A stretch of 64,000 nucleotides of DNA from Hydractinia symbiolongicarpus (GCF_029227915.1 NC_079883.1:1426001-1490000), one strand, 5' to 3'; shown: positions 36,081 to 50,325, numbered from the stretch's first letter. Program-made: numbers and translations. The notes: generated from the sequence alone by a model not told the origin.

Positions 36081-39000
36081 TCATTTCCAGAACGATTTTT
36101 TAAATTATCTTTTCACCAATAAAACGCATGAGACTTGTAGTTTTCAAAAATGTTTTCATTTTTGATGAGACGCTGAATAAAAGAAGTTTAATCGCCGGCA
36201 AACGAAAACCCGCGATTTTCCGTAAATCCTGTGCTTGGCCCGTATAGTCGAGTATATACAAAGAAAGTACCCTGTGAGTAAACTCATTTCCAGAACGATT
36301 TTTTAAATTATCTTTTCACCACTAAAACGCATGAGACTTGTAGTTTTCAAAAATGTTTTCATTTTTGATGACACTCTGAATAAAAGAAGTTTAATCGCCG
36401 ACAAACGAAAACCTGCGATTTCCCGTAAATCCCGGGCTTGGCCCGTATAGTCGAATGTATACAAAGAAAGTACCCTGTGAGTAAACTCATTTCTCGAACG
36501 ATTTTTTAAATTATTTATTCCCCACTAAAACGCATGAGACTTGTAGTTTTCAAAAATGTTTTCATTTTTGATGAGACGCTGAATAAAAGAAGTTTAATCG
36601 CCGGCAAACGAAAACCCGCGAATTCCCGTAAATCCCGGACTCGGCCCGTGTAGTCAAAAGTATACAAAGAAAATACCCAGGGAGTAAACTCATTTCCAGA
36701 ACGATTTTTTAAATTATCTTTTCACCACTAAAACGCGTGAGACTTGTAGTTTTCAAAAATGTTTTCATTTTTGATAAGACGCTGAATAAAAGATGTTTAA
36801 TCAACGGCAAACGAAAACCCGCGATTTTCCGTAAATCCCGGAGTCGGCCCGTATAGTCAAAAGTATACAAAGAAAGTACCTAGGGAGTAAACGCATTTCC
36901 CGAACGATTTTTTAAATTATTTTTTCACCACTAAAACGCATGAGACTTGTAGTTTTCCAAAATGTTTTCATTTTTAATAAGACGCAGAATAAAAGATGTT
37001 TAATCGCCGGCAAACGAAATCCCGCGATTTCCCGTAAATCCCGGGCCTGGCCCGTATAGTCGAATGTATACAAAGAAAGTACCCTTTGAGTAAACTCATT
37101 TCCCGAACGATTTTTTAAATTATTTTTTCACCACTAAAGCGCACGAGACTTGTAGTTTTCAAAAATGTTTTCATTTTTGATGAGACGCTGAATGAAAGAA
37201 GTTTAATCGCCGGCAAACGAAAACCCGCGATTTCCCGTAAATCCCGTGCGTGGCCCGTATAGTCGAGTATATACAAAGAAAGTACCCTGTGAGTAAACTC
37301 ATTTCCAGAACGATTTTTTAAACTATTTTTTCACCACTAAAACGCACGAGACTTGTAGTTTTCAAAAATATTTTCATTTTTGATAAGACGCTGAATGAAA
37401 GAAGTTTAATCGCCGGCAAACGAAAACCCGCGATTTCCCGTAAATCCCGGACTCGGTCCGTATAGTCAAAAGTATACAAAGAAAATACCCAGGGAGTAAA
37501 CTCATTTCCTGAACGATTTTTTAAATTATTTTTTCACCACTAAAACGTATGAGACTCGTAGTTTTCAAAAATGTTTTCATTTTTGATGAGACGCTGAATA
37601 ATAGAAGTTTAATCGCCAGCAAACGAAAACCCGCGATTTTCCGTAAATCCCGTGCTTGGCCCGTATAGTCGAGTATATACAAAGAAAGTACCCTGTGAGT
37701 AAACTCATTTCCAGAACGATTTTTTAAATTATCTTTTCACCACTAAAAGGCATGAGACTTGTAGTTTTCAAAAATGTTTTCATTTTTGATGAGACTCTGA
37801 ATAAAAGAAGTTTAATCGCCGACAAACGAAAACCTGCGATTTCCCGTAAATCCCGGGCTTGGCCCGTATAGTCGAATGTATACAAAGAAAGTACCCTGTG
37901 AGTAAACTCATTTCTCGAACGAATTTTTAAATTATTTATTCACCACTAAAACGCATGAGAATTGTAGTTTTCAAAAATGTTTTCATTTTTGATGAGACGC
38001 TGAATAAAAGAAGTTTAATCGCCGGCAAACGAAAACCCGCGAATTCCCGTAAATCCCGGACTCGGCCAGTGCAGTCAAAAGTATACAAAGAAAATACCCA
38101 GGGAGTAAACTCATTTCCAGAACGATTTTTTAAATTATCTTTTCACCACTAAAACGCGTGAGACTTGTAGTTTTCAAAAATGTTTTCATTTTTGATAAGA
38201 CGCTGGATAAAAGATGTTTAATCGACGGCAAACGAAAACCCGCGATTTCCCGTAAATCCCGGACTCGGCCCGTATAGTCAAAAGTATACAAAGAAAGTAC
38301 CCTGCGAGTAAACCCATTTCCAGAACGATTTTTTAAATTATCTTTTCACCACTAAAACGCACGAGGCCTGTAGTTTTCAAAAATGTTTTCATTTTTGATG
38401 AGACGCTGAATAAAAGAAGTTTAATCGCCGGCAAACGATAACCCGCGAATTCCCGTAAATCCCGGACTCGGCTCGTATAGCTAAAAGTGTACAAAGAAAG
38501 TACCCAGGGATTAATTTAAATTCCTGAACGATTTTTTAAATTATCTTTTCACCACTAAAACGCATGAGACTTGTAGTTTTCAAAAATGTTTTCATTTTTG
38601 ATGACACTCTGAATAAAAGAAGTTTAATCGCCGACAAACGAAAACCTGCGATTTCCCGTAAATCCCGGGCTTGGCCCGTATAGTCGAATGTATACAAAGA
38701 AAGTACCCTGTGAGTAAACTCATTTCTCGAACGATTTTTTAAATTATTTATTCACCACTAAAACGCATGAGACTTGTAGTTTTCAAAAATGTTTTCATTT
38801 TTGATAAGACGCTGAATAACAGATGTTTAATCGACGGCAAACGAAAACCCGCGATTTCCCGTAAATCCCGGAGTCGGCCCGTATAGTCAAAAGTATACAA
38901 AGAAAGTACCTAGGAAGTAAACGCATTTCCCGAACGATTTTTTAAATTATTTTTTCACCACTAAAACGCATGAGACTTGTAGTTTTCCAAAATGTTTTCA

Positions 39001-41400
39001 TTTTTGATAAGACGCAGAATAAAAGATGTTTAATCGCCGGCAAACGAAATCCCGCGATTTCCCGTAAATCCCGGGCTTGGCCCGTATAGTCGAATGTATA
39101 CAAAGAAAGTACCCTTTGAGTAAACTCATTTCCCGAACGATTTTTTAAATTATTTTTTCACCACTAAAACGCAGGAGACTTGTAGTTTTCAAAAATGTTT
39201 TCATTTTTGATGAGACGCTGAATGAAAGAAGTTTAATCGCCGGCAAACGAAAACCCGCGATTTCCCGTAAACCCCGTGCTTGGCCCGTATAGTCGAGTAT
39301 ATACAAAGAAAGTACCCTGTGAGTAAACTCATTTCCAGAATGATTTTTTAAATTATCTTTTCACCACTAAAACGCATCAGACTTGTAGTCTTCAAAAATG
39401 TTTTCATTTATGATGAGACGCGGAATAGAAGAAGTTTAATCACCGGCAAACGAAAACCCGCGATTTCCCGTAAATCCCGGACTCGGCCCGTAGAGTCAAA
39501 AGTATACAAAGAAAATACCCAGGGAGTAAACTCATTTCCTGAACGATTTTTTAAATTATTTTTTCACCAATAAAACGTATGAGACTCGTAGTTTTCAAAA
39601 ATGTTTTCATTTTTGATGAGACGCTGAATAATAGAAGTTTAATCGCCAGCAAACGAAAACCCGCGATTTCCCGTAAATCCCGGACTCGGCCCATAGAGTC
39701 AAAAGTATACAAAGAAAGTACCCTGCGAGTAAACCCATTTTCAGAACGATTTTTTAAATTATCTTTTCACCACTAAAACGCACGAGGCTTGTAGTTTTCA
39801 AAAATGTTTTCATTTTTGATGAGACGCTGAATAAAAGAAGTTTAATCGCCGGCAAACGAAAACCCGCGAATTCCCGTAAATCCCGGACTCGGCCCGTATA
39901 GTCAAAAGTATACAAAGAAAATACCCAGGGAGTAAACTCATTTCCAGAACGATTTTTTAAATTATCTTTTCACCACTAAAACGAGTGAGACTTGTAGTTT
40001 TCAAAATTGTTTTCATTTTTGATGAGACGCTGAATAAAAGAAGTTTAATCGCCGGCAAACGAAAACCCGCGATTTCCCGTAAATCCCGTGCTTGGCCCGT
40101 ATAGTCGAGTATATACAAAGAAAGTACCCTGTGAGTAAACTCATTTCCCGAACGATTTTTTAAATTATTTTTTCACCACTAAAACGCACGAGACTTGTAG
40201 TTTTCAAAAATGTTTTCATTTTTGATGAGACGCTGAATGAAAGAAGTTTAATCGCCGGCAAACGAAAACCCGCGATTTCCCGTAAACCCCGTGCTTGGCC
40301 CGTATAGTCGAGTATATACAAAGAAAGTACCCTGTGAGTAAACTCATTTCCAGAATGATTTTTTAAATTATCTTTTCACCACTAAAACGCATGAGACTTG
40401 TAGTCTTCAAAAATGTTTTCATTTATGATGAGACGCGGAATAGAAGAAGTTTAATCGCCGGCAAACGAAAACCCGCGATTTCCCGTAAATCCCGGACTCG
40501 GCCCGTATAGTCAAAAGTATACAAAGAAAATACCCAGGGAGTAAACTCATTTCCTGAACGATTTTTTAAATTATTTTTTCACCACTAAAACGTATGAGAC
40601 TCGTAGTTTTCAAAAATGTTTTCATTTTTGATGAGACGCTGAATAATAGAAGTTTAATGGCCGGCAAACGAAAACCTGCGATTTCCCGTAAATCCCGGAC
40701 TCGGCCCGTATAGTCAAAAGTATACAAAGAAATTACCCTGCGAGTAAACCCATTTCCAGAACGATTTTTTAAATTATCTTTTCACCACTAAAACGCACGA
40801 GGCTTGTAGTTTTCAAAAATGTTTTCATTTTTGATGAGACGCTGAATAAAAGAAGTTTAATCGCCGGCAAACGAAAACCCGCGAATTCCCGTAAATCCCG
40901 GACTCGGCCCGTATAGTCAAAAGTATACAAAGAAAATACCCAGGGAGTAAACTCATTTCCAGAACGATTTTTTAAATTACCTTTTCACCACTAAAACGCA
41001 TGAGACTTGTAGTTTTCAAAAATTTTTTCATTTTTGATGAGACGCTGAATAAAAGAAGTTTAATCGCCGGCAAACGAAAACCCGCGATTTCCCGTAAATC
41101 CCGTGCTTGGCCCGTATAGTCGAGTATATACAAAGAAAGTACCCTGTGAGTAAACTCATTTCCAGAACGATTTTTTAAATTATCTTTTCACCACTAAAAC
41201 GCGTGAGACTTGTAGTTTTCCAAAATGTTTTCATTTTTGATAAGACGCAGAATAAAAGATGTTTAATCGCCGGCAAACGAAAACCCGCGATTTCCCGTAA
41301 ATCCCGGGCTTGGCCCGTATAGTCGAATGTATACAAAGAAATTACCCTGTGAGTAAACTCATTTTCCGAACGATTTTTTAAATTATTTTTTCACCACTAA
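36080..41400. repeat. Mixed region with weak ~11-monomer periodicity
   Basis: Units from segment X, repeat B and later blocks are interleaved here. GACACTCTG occurs at 36,369 and 38,603, and GTTTTCCAAAATG near 36,954, 38,990 and 41,218. TACCTAGG(G/A)AG units occur near 36,888 and 38,907. Units at about 40.1-40.7 kb match 46.2-46.8 kb at an offset of 6,090 bp (30 x 203). The frame at 39,579 recurs at 43,233 (18 x 203) and 45,669 (12 x 203 further on). No clean tandem higher-order unit is visible. Confidence 0.6.
38440..38545. repeat. Locally diverged monomer stretch
   Basis: This stretch carries a cluster of changes found nowhere else in the window. These are CAAACGATAACCC, GGCTCGTATAGCTAAAAGTGTAC and GGGATTAATTTAAATTCCTG. 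The last has five substitutions within ten bases relative to GGGAGTAAACTCATTTCCTG. The length is unchanged, so it is substitution rather than insertion. It may be an older unit that escaped homogenisation, or the result of error-prone repair at a junction. Confidence 0.75.
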
Positions 41401-43630
41401 AACGCACGAGACTTGTAGTCTTCAAAAATGTTTTCATTTTTGATGAGACGCGGAATAAAAGAAGTTTAATGGCCGGCAAACGAAAACCCGCGATTTCCCG
41501 TAAATCCCGGGCTTGGCCCGTATAGTCGAATGTATACAAAGAAATTACCCTGTGAGTAAACTCATTTTCCGAACGATTTTTTAAATTATTTTTTCACCAC
41601 TAAAACGCACGAGACTTGTAGTTTTCAAAAATATTTTCATTTTTGATGAGACGCTGAATGAAAGAAGTTTAATCGCCGGCAAACGAAAACCCGCGATATC
41701 CCGTAAATCCCGTGCTTGGCCCGTATAGTCGAGTATATACAAAGAAAGTACCCTGTGAGTAAACTTATTTCCAGAACGATTTTTTAAATTATTTTTTCAC
41801 CACTAAAACGCACGAGACTTGTAGTTTTCAAAAATATTTTCATTTTTGATGAGACGCTGAATGAAAGAAGTTTAATCGCCGGCAAACGAAAACCCGCGAT
41901 ATCCCGTAAATCCCGTGCTTGGCCCGTATAGTCGAGTATATACAAAGAAAGTACCCTGTGAGTAAACTTATTTCCAGAACGATTTTTTAAATTATCTTTT
42001 CACCATTAAAACGCATGAGACTTGTAGTCTTCAAAAATGTTTTCATTTTTGATGAGACGCGGAATAAAAGAAGTTTAATGGCCGGCAAACGAAAACCCGC
42101 GATTTCCCGTAAATCCCGGACTCGGCCCGTATAGTCAAAAGTATACAAAGAAAATACCCAGGGAGTAAACTCGTTTCCCGAACAATTTTTTAAATTATTT
42201 TTTCACCACTAAAACGTATGAGACTCGTAGTTTTCAAAAATGTTTTCATTTTTGATGAGACGCTGAATAATAGAAGTTTAATCGCCAGCAAGCGAAAACC
42301 CGCGATTTCCCGTAAATCCCGGACTCGGCCCGTATAGTCAAAAGTATACAAAGAAAATACCTAGGGAGTAAACTCATTTCCAGAACGATTTTTTAAATTA
42401 TCTTTTCACCACTAAAACGCATGAGACTTGTAGTTTTTAAAAATGTTTTCATTTTTGATGAGACGCTGAATAAAAGAAGTTTAATCGCCGGCAAACGAAA
42501 ACCCGCGATTTCCCGTAAATCCCGTGCTTGGCTCCTATAGTCGAGTATATACAAAGAAAGTACCCTGTGAGTAAACTCACTTCCAGAACGATTTTTTAAA
42601 TTATCTTTTCACCACTAAAACGCATGAGACTTGTAGTTTTCAAAAATGTTTTCATTTTTGATGAGACGCTGAATAAAAGAAGTTTAATCGCCGGCAAACG
42701 AAAACCCGCGATTTCCCGTAAATCCCGTGCTTGGCCCGTATAGTCTAGTATATACAAAGAAAGTACCCTGTGAGTAAACTCATTTCCAGAACGATTTTTT
42801 AAATTATCTTTTTATCTCTAAAAGGCATGAGACTTGTAGTTTTCAAAAATGTTTTCATTTTTGATGAGACGCTTAATGAAAGAAGTTTAATCGCCAGTAA
42901 ACAAAAACCCGCGATTTCCCGTAAATCCCGGGCTTGGCCCGTATAGTCGAATGTATACAAAGAAAGTACCCTGTGAGTAAACTCATTTCCCGAACGATTT
43001 TTTAAATTATTTTTTCACTACTAAAACGCATGAGACTTGTAGTTTTCAAAAATGTTTTCATTTTTGATGAGACGCTGAATAAAAGAAGTTTAATCGCAGG
43101 CAAACAAAAACCCGCGATTTCCCGTAAATCCCGGACTCGGCCCGTATAGTCAAATGTATACAAAGAAAATACCCAGGGAGTAAACTCATTTCCTGAACGA
43201 TTTTTTAAATTATTTTTTCACCAATAAAACGTATGAGACTCGTAGTTTTCAAAAATGTTTTCATTTTTGATGAGACGCTGAATAATAGAAGTTTAATCGC
43301 CAGCAAACGAAAACCCGCGATTTCCCGTAAATCCCGGACTCGGCCCATAGAGTCAAAAGTATACAAAGAAAGTACCCTGCGAGTAAACCCATTTCCAGAA
43401 CGATTTTTTAAGTTATCTTTTCACCACTAAAACGCACGAGGCTTGTAGTTTTCAAAAATGTTTTCATTTTTGATGAGACGCTGAATAAAAGAAGTTTAAT
43501 CGCCAGCAAACGAAAACCCGCGAATTCCCGTAAATCCCGGACTCGGCCCGTATAGTCAAAAGTATACAAAGAAAATACCCTGTGAGTAAACTCATTTTCC
43601 GAACGATTTTTTAAATTATTTTTTCACCAC
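41400..43630. repeat. 11-monomer higher-order repeat C, copy 1
   Basis: Landmarks are the paired CGCGATATCCCG units with AAAATATTTTC (41,695 and about 41,898), the CCCGAACAATT unit (about 42,180), TACCTAGGGAG (about 42,359), GGCTCCTATAG (about 42,531), TTTTTATCTCTAAAAGG (42,811) and GCAGGCAAAC (about 43,096). It recurs to the right at 2,233 bp for the left landmarks and 2,436 bp for the right ones. This copy therefore has one unit fewer, the one with GTTTTTATTTTTG and GAGACACTTAATG. The loss is by a join in the core near 42,420-42,440. Confidence 0.75.
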
Positions 43631-45870
43631 TAAAACGCACGAGACTTGTAGTCTTCAAAAATGTTTTCATTTTTGATGAGACGCGGAATAAAAGAAGTTT
43701 AATGGCCGGCAAACGAAAACCCGCGATTTCCCGTAAATCCCGGGTTTGGCCCGTATAGTCGAATGTATACAAAGAAATTACCCTGTGAGTAAACTCATTT
43801 TCCGAACGATTTTTTAAATTATTTTTTCACCACTAAAACGCACGAGACTTGTAGTTTTCAAAAATATTTTCATTTTTGATGAGACGCTGAATGAAAGAAG
43901 TTTAATCGCCGGCAAACGAAAACCCGCGATATCCCGTAAATCCCGTGCTTGGCCCGTATAGTCGAGTATATACAAAGAAAGTACCCTGTGAGTAAACTTA
44001 TTTCCAGAACGATTTTTTAAATTATTTTTTCACCACTAAAACGCACGAGACTTGTAGTTTTCAAAAATATTTTCATTTTTGATGAGACGCTGAATGAAAG
44101 AAGTTTAATCGCCGGCAAACGAAAACCCGCGATATCCCGTAAATCCCGTGCTTGGCCCGTATAGTCGAGTATATACAAAGAAAGTACCCTGTGAGTAAAC
44201 TTATTTCCAGAACGATTTTTTAAATTATCTTTTCACCATTAAAACGCATGAGACTTGTAGTCTTCAAAAATGTTTTCATTTTTGATGAGACGCGGAATAA
44301 AAGAAGTTTAATGGCCGGCAAACGAAAACCCGCGATTTCCCGTAAATCCCGGACTCGGCCCGTATAGTCAAAAGTATACAAAGAAAATACCCAGGGAGTA
44401 AACTCGTTTCCCGAACAATTTTTTAAATTATTTTTTCACCACTAAAACGTATGAGACTCGTAGTTTTCAAAAATGTTTTCATTTTTGATGAGACGCTGAA
44501 TAATAGAAGTTTAATCGCCAGCAAGCGAAAACCCGCGATTTCCCGTAAATCCCGGACTCGGCCCGTATAGTCAAAAGTATACAAAGAAAATACCTAGGGA
44601 GTAAACTCATTTCCAGAACGATTTTTTAAATTATCTTTTCACCACTAAAACGCATGAGACTTGTAGTTTTCAAAAATGTTTTTATTTTTGATGAGACACT
44701 TAATGAAAGAAGTTTAATCGCCAGCAAACGAAAACCCGCGATTTCCCGTAAGTCCCGGGCTTGGCCCGTATAGTCGAATGTATACAAAGAAAGTACCCTG
44801 TGAGTAAACTCATTTCCCGAAAGATTTTTTAAATTATTTTTTCACCACTAAAACGCATGAGACTTGTAGTTTTTAAAAATGTTTTCATTTTTGATGAGAC
44901 GCTGAATAAAAGAAGTTTAATCGCCGGCAAACGAAAACCCGCGATTTCCCGTAAATCCCGTGCTTGGCTCCTATAGTCGAGTATATACAAAGAAAGTACC
45001 CTGTGAGTAAACTCACTTCCAGAACGATTTTTTAAATTATCTTTTCACCACTAAAACGCATGAGACTTGTAGTTTTCAAAAATGTTTTCATTTTTGATGA
45101 GACGCTGAATAAAAGAAGTTTAATCGCCGGCAAACGAAAACCCGCGATTTCCCGTAAATCCCGTGCTTGGCCCGTATAGTCTAGTATATACAAAGAAAGT
45201 ACCCTGTGAGTAAACTCATTTCCAGAACGATTTTTTAAATTATCTTTTTATCTCTAAAAGGCATGAGACTTGTAGTTTTCAAAAATGTTTTCATTTTTGA
45301 TGAGACGCTTAATGAAAGAAGTTTAATCGCCAGTAAACAAAAACCCGCGATTTCCCGTAAATCCCGGGCTTGGCCCGTATAGTCGAATGTATACAAAGAA
45401 AGTACCCTGTGAGTAAACTCATTTCCCGAACGATTTTTTAAATTATTTTTTCACTACTAAAACGCATGAGACTTGTAGTTTTCAAAAATGTTTTCATTTT
45501 TGATGAGACGCTGAATAAAAGAAGTTTAATCGCAGGCAAACAAAAACCCGCGATTTCCCGTAAATCCCGGACTCGGCCCGTATAGTCAAATGTATACAAA
45601 GAAAATACCCAGGGAGTAAACTCATTTCCTGAACGATTTTTTAAATTATTTTTTCACCAATAAAACGTATGAGACTCGTAGTTTTCAAAAATGTTTTCAT
45701 TTTTGATGAGACGCTGAATAATAGAAGTTTAATCGCCAGCAAACGAAAACCCGCGATTTCCCGTAAATCCCGGACTCGGCCCATAGAGTCAAAAGTATAC
45801 AAAGAAAGTACCCTGCGAGTAAACCCATTTCCAGAACGATTTTTTAAATTATCTTTTCACCACTAAAACG
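43631..45870. repeat. Higher-order repeat C, copy 2 (with the extra monomer)
   Basis: This copy has the GATATC pair at 43,928 and about 44,131, CCCGAACAATT near 44,413, TACCTAGGGAG at 44,591, the GAGACACTTAATG unit near 44,690 that copy 1 lacks, GGCTCCTATAG near 44,967 and TTTTTATCTCTAAAAGG at 45,247. The third relative, at 53.0-54.5 kb, also has the GAGACACTTAATG unit but reads TTTTTACCACTAAAAGG. So the extra unit is ancestral, and the TATCTCT change arose in the 41-46 kb lineage. Confidence 0.75.
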
Positions 45871-48090
45871 CACGAGGCTTGTAGTTTTCAAAAATGTTTT
45901 CATTTTTGATGAGACGCTGAATAAAAGAAGTTTAATCGCCAGCAAACGAAAACCCGCGAATTCCCGTAAATCCCGGACTCGGCCCGTATAGTCAAAAGTA
46001 TACAAAGAAAATACCCAGGGAGTAAACTCATTTCCAGAACGATTTTTTAAATTATCTTTTCACCACTAAAACGCATGAGACTTGTAGTTTTCAAAAATGT
46101 TTTCATTTTTGATGAGACGCTGAATAAAAGAAGTTTAATCGCCGGCAAACGAAAACCCGCGATTTCCCGTAAATCCCGTGCTTGGCCCGTATAGTCGAGT
46201 ATATACAAAGAAAGTACCCTGTGAGTAAACTCATTTCCCGAACGATTTTTTAAATTATTTTTTCACCACTAAAACGCACGAGACTTGTAGTTTTCAAAAA
46301 TGTTTTCATTTTTGATGAGACGCTGAATGAAAGAAGTTTAATCGCCGGCAAACGAAAACCCGCGATTTCCCGTAAACCCCGTGCTTGGCCCGTATAGTCG
46401 AGTATATACAAAGAAAGTACCCTGTGAGTAAACTCATTTCCAGAATGATTTTTTAAATTATCTTTTCACCACTAAAACGCATGAGACTTGTAGTCTTCAA
46501 AAATGTTTTCATTTATGATGAGACGCGGAATAGAAGAAGTTTAATCGCCGGCAAACGAAAACCCGCGATTTCCCGTAAATCCCGGACTCGGCCCGTATAG
46601 TCAAAAGTATACAAAGAAAATACCCAGGGAGTAAACTCATTTCCTGAACGATTTTTTAAATTATTTTTTCACCACTAAAACGTATGAGACTCGTAGTTTT
46701 CAAAAATGTTTTCATTTTTGATGAGACGCTGAATAATAGAAGTTTAATCGCCAGCAAACGAAAACCCGCGAATTCCCGTAAATCCCGGACTCGGCCCATA
46801 TAGTCAAAAGTATACAAAGAAAGTACCCTGCGAGTAAACCCATTTCCAGAACGATTTTTTAAATTATCTTTTCACCACTAAAACGCACTAGGCTTGTAGT
46901 TTTCAAAAATGTTTTCATTTTTGATGAGACGCTGAATAAAAGAAGTTTAATCGCCGGCAAACAAAAACCCGCGAATTCCCGTAAATCCCGGACTCGGCCC
47001 GTATAGTCAAAAGTATACAAAGAAAATACCCAGGGAGTAAACTCATTTCCAGAACGATTTTTTAAATTACCTTTTCACCACTAAAACGCATGAGACTTGT
47101 AGTTTTCAAAAATGTTTTCATTTTTGATGAGACTCTGAATAAAAGAAGTTTAATCGCCGGCAAACGAAAACCCGCGATTTCCCGTAAATCCCGTGCTTGG
47201 CCCGTATAGTCGAGTATATACAAAGAAAGTACCCTGTGAGTAAACTCATTTCCAGAACGATTTTTTAAATTATCTTTTCACCACTAAAAGGCATGAGACT
47301 TGTAGTTTTCAAAAATGTTTTCATTTTTGATGAGACTCTGAATAAAAGAAGTTTAATCGCCGACAAACGAAAACCTGCGATTTCCCGTAAATCCCGGGCT
47401 TGGCCCGTATAGTCGAATGTATACAAAGAAAGTACCCTGTGAGTAAACTCATTTCTCGAACGATTTTTTAAATTATTTATTCCCCACTAAAACGCATGAG
47501 ACTTGTAGTTTTCAAAAATGTTTTCATTTTTGATGAGACGCTGAATAAAAGAAGTTTAATCGCCGGCAAACGAAAACCCGCGAATTCCCGTAAATCCCGG
47601 ACTCGGCCCGTGTAGTCAAAAGTATACAAAGAAAATACCCAGGGATTAAACTCATTTCCAGAACGATTTTTTAAATTATCTTTTCACCACTAAAACGCAT
47701 GAGACTTGTAGTTTTCAAAAATTTTTTCATTTTTGATGAGACGCTGAATAAAAGAAGTTTAATCGCCGGCAAACAAAAACCCGCGATTTCCCGTAAATCC
47801 CGTGCTTGGCCCGTATAGTCGAGTATATACAAAGAAAGTACCCTGTGAGTAAACTCATTTCCAGAACGATTTTTTAAATTATCTTTTCACCACTAAAAGG
47901 CATGAGACTTGTAGTTTTCAAAAATGTTTTCATTTTTGATGAGACTCTGAATAAAAGAAGTTTAATCGCCGACAAACGAAAACCTGCGATTTCCCGTCAA
48001 TCCCGGGCTTGGCCCGTATAGTCGAATGTATACAAAGAAAGTACCCTGTGAGTAAACTCATTTCTCGAACGATTTTTTAAATTATCTTTT
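45870..48090. repeat. 11-monomer tandem duplication D, left copy (2,233 bp)
   Basis: Eleven units are repeated immediately to the right at an offset of exactly 2,233 bp (11 x 203). Shared landmarks are CGTAAACCCCGTGC (46,374 against 48,607), ATTTATGATGAGACGCGG, CGCACTAGGCTTG (46,884 against 49,117) and GTAGTTTTCAAAAATTTTTTC. Copy differences include CCCGTCAATCCC near 47,996 in this copy and CACGAGGTTTG at 48,105 at the join. The join near 48,085 puts TCATTTCTCG of one unit before an ATTATCTTTTCACC of another. Confidence 0.8.
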
Positions 48091-50325
48091 CACCACTAAA
48101 ACGCACGAGGTTTGTAGTTTTCAAAAATGTTTTCATTTTTGATGAGACGCTGAATAAAAGAAGTTTAATCGCCAGCAAACGAAAACCCGCGAATTCCCGT
48201 AAATCCCGGACTCGGCCCGTATAGTCAAAAGTATACAAAGAAAATACCCAGGGAGTAAACTCATTTCCAGAACGATTTTTTAAATTATCTTTTCACCACT
48301 AAAACGCATGAGACTTGTAGTTTTCAAAAATGTTTTCATTTTTGATGAGACGCTGAATAAAAGAAGTTTAATCGCCGGCAAACGAAAACCCGCGATTTCC
48401 CGTAAATCCCGTGCTTGGCCCGTATAGTCGAGTATATACAAAGAAAGTACCCTGTGAGTAAACTCATTTCCCGAACGATTTTTTAAATTATTTTTTCACC
48501 ACTAAAACGCACGAGACTTGTAGTTTTCAAAAATGTTTTCATTTTTGATGAGACGCTGAATGAAAGAAGTTTAATCGCCGGCAAACGAAAACCCGCGATT
48601 TCCCGTAAACCCCGTGCTTGGCCCGTATAGTCGAGTATATACAAAGAAAGTACCCTGTGAGTAAACTCATTTCCAGAATGATTTTTTAAATTATCTTTTC
48701 ACCACTAAAACGCATGAGACTTGTAGTCTTCAAAAATGTTTTCATTTATGATGAGACGCGGAATAGAAGAAGTTTAATCGCCGGCAAACGAAAACCCGCG
48801 ATTTCCCGTAAATCCCGGACTCGGCCCGTATAGTCAAAAGTATACAAAGAAAATACCCAGGGAGTAAACTCATTTCCTGAACGATTTTTTAAATTATTTT
48901 TTCACCACTAAAACGTATGAGACTCGTAGTTTTCAAAAATGTTTTCATTTTTGATGAGACGCTGAATAATAGAAGTTTAATCGCCAGCAAACGAAAACCC
49001 GCGAATTCCCGTAAATCCCGGACTCGGCCCATATAGTCAAAAGTATACAAAGAAAGTACCCTGCGAGTAAACCCATTTCCAGAACGATTTTTTAAATTAT
49101 CTTTTCACCACTAAAACGCACTAGGCTTGTAGTTTTCAAAAATGTTTTCATTTTTGATGAGACGCTGAATAAAAGAAGTTTAATCGCCGGCAAACAAAAA
49201 CCCGCGAATTCCCGTAAATCCCGGACTCGGCCCGTATAGTCAAAAGTATACAAAGAAAATACCCAGGGAGTAAACTCATTTCCAGAACGATTTTTTAAAT
49301 TACCTTTTCACCACTAAAACGCATGAGACTTGTAGTTTTCAAAAATGTTTTCATTTTTGATGAGACTCTGAATAAAAGAAGTTTAATCGCCGGCAAACGA
49401 AAACCCGCGATTTCCCGTAAATCCCGTGCTTGGCCCGTATAGTCGAGTATATACAAAGAAAGTACCCTGTGAGTAAACTCATTTCCAGAACGATTTTTTA
49501 AATTATCTTTTCACCACTAAAAGGCATGAGACTTGTAGTTTTCAAAAATGTTTTCATTTTTGATGAGACTCTGAATAAAAGAAGTTTAATCGCCGACAAA
49601 CGAAAACCTGCGATTTCCCGTAAATCCCGGGCTTGGCCCGTATAGTCGAATGTATACAAAGAAAGTACCCTGTGAGTAAACTCATTTCTCGAACGATTTT
49701 TTAAATTATTTATTCCCCACTAAAACGCATGAGACTTGTAGTTTTCAAAAATGTTTTCATTTTTGATGAGACGCTGAATAAAAGAAGTTTAATCGCCGGC
49801 AAACGAAAACCCGCGAATTCCCGTAAATCCCGGACTCGGCCCGTGTAGTCAAAAGTATACAAAGAAAATACCCAGGGATTAAACTCATTTCCAGAACGAT
49901 TTTTTAAATTATCTTTTCACCACTAAAACGCATGAGACTTGTAGTTTTCAAAAATTTTTTCATTTTTGATGAGACGCTGAATAAAAGAAGTTTAATCGCC
50001 GGCAAACAAAAACCCGCGATTTCCCGTAAATCCCGTGCTTGGCCCGTATAGTCGAGTATATACAAAGAAAGTACCCTGTGAGTAAACTCATTTCCAGAAC
50101 GATTTTTTAAATTATCTTTTCACCACTAAAAGGCATGAGACTTGTAGTTTTCAAAAATGTTTTCATTTTTGATGAGACTCTGAATAAAAGAAGTTTAATC
50201 GCCGACAAACGAAAACCTGCGATTTCCCGTAAATCCCGGGCTTGGCCCGTATAGTCGAATGTATACAAAGAAAGTACCCTGTGAGTAAACTCATTTCTCG
50301 AACGATTTTTTAAATTATTTATTCC
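48091..50325. repeat. 11-monomer tandem duplication D, right copy
   Basis: This is the second copy of the 2,233-bp block. Its last nine units overlap the next event, being duplicated again to the right at 1,827 bp. A GTAGTAAAAAGTATAC change at 50,454, just beyond its end, is carried into that later duplicate at 52,281, which gives the order of events. Confidence 0.8.
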
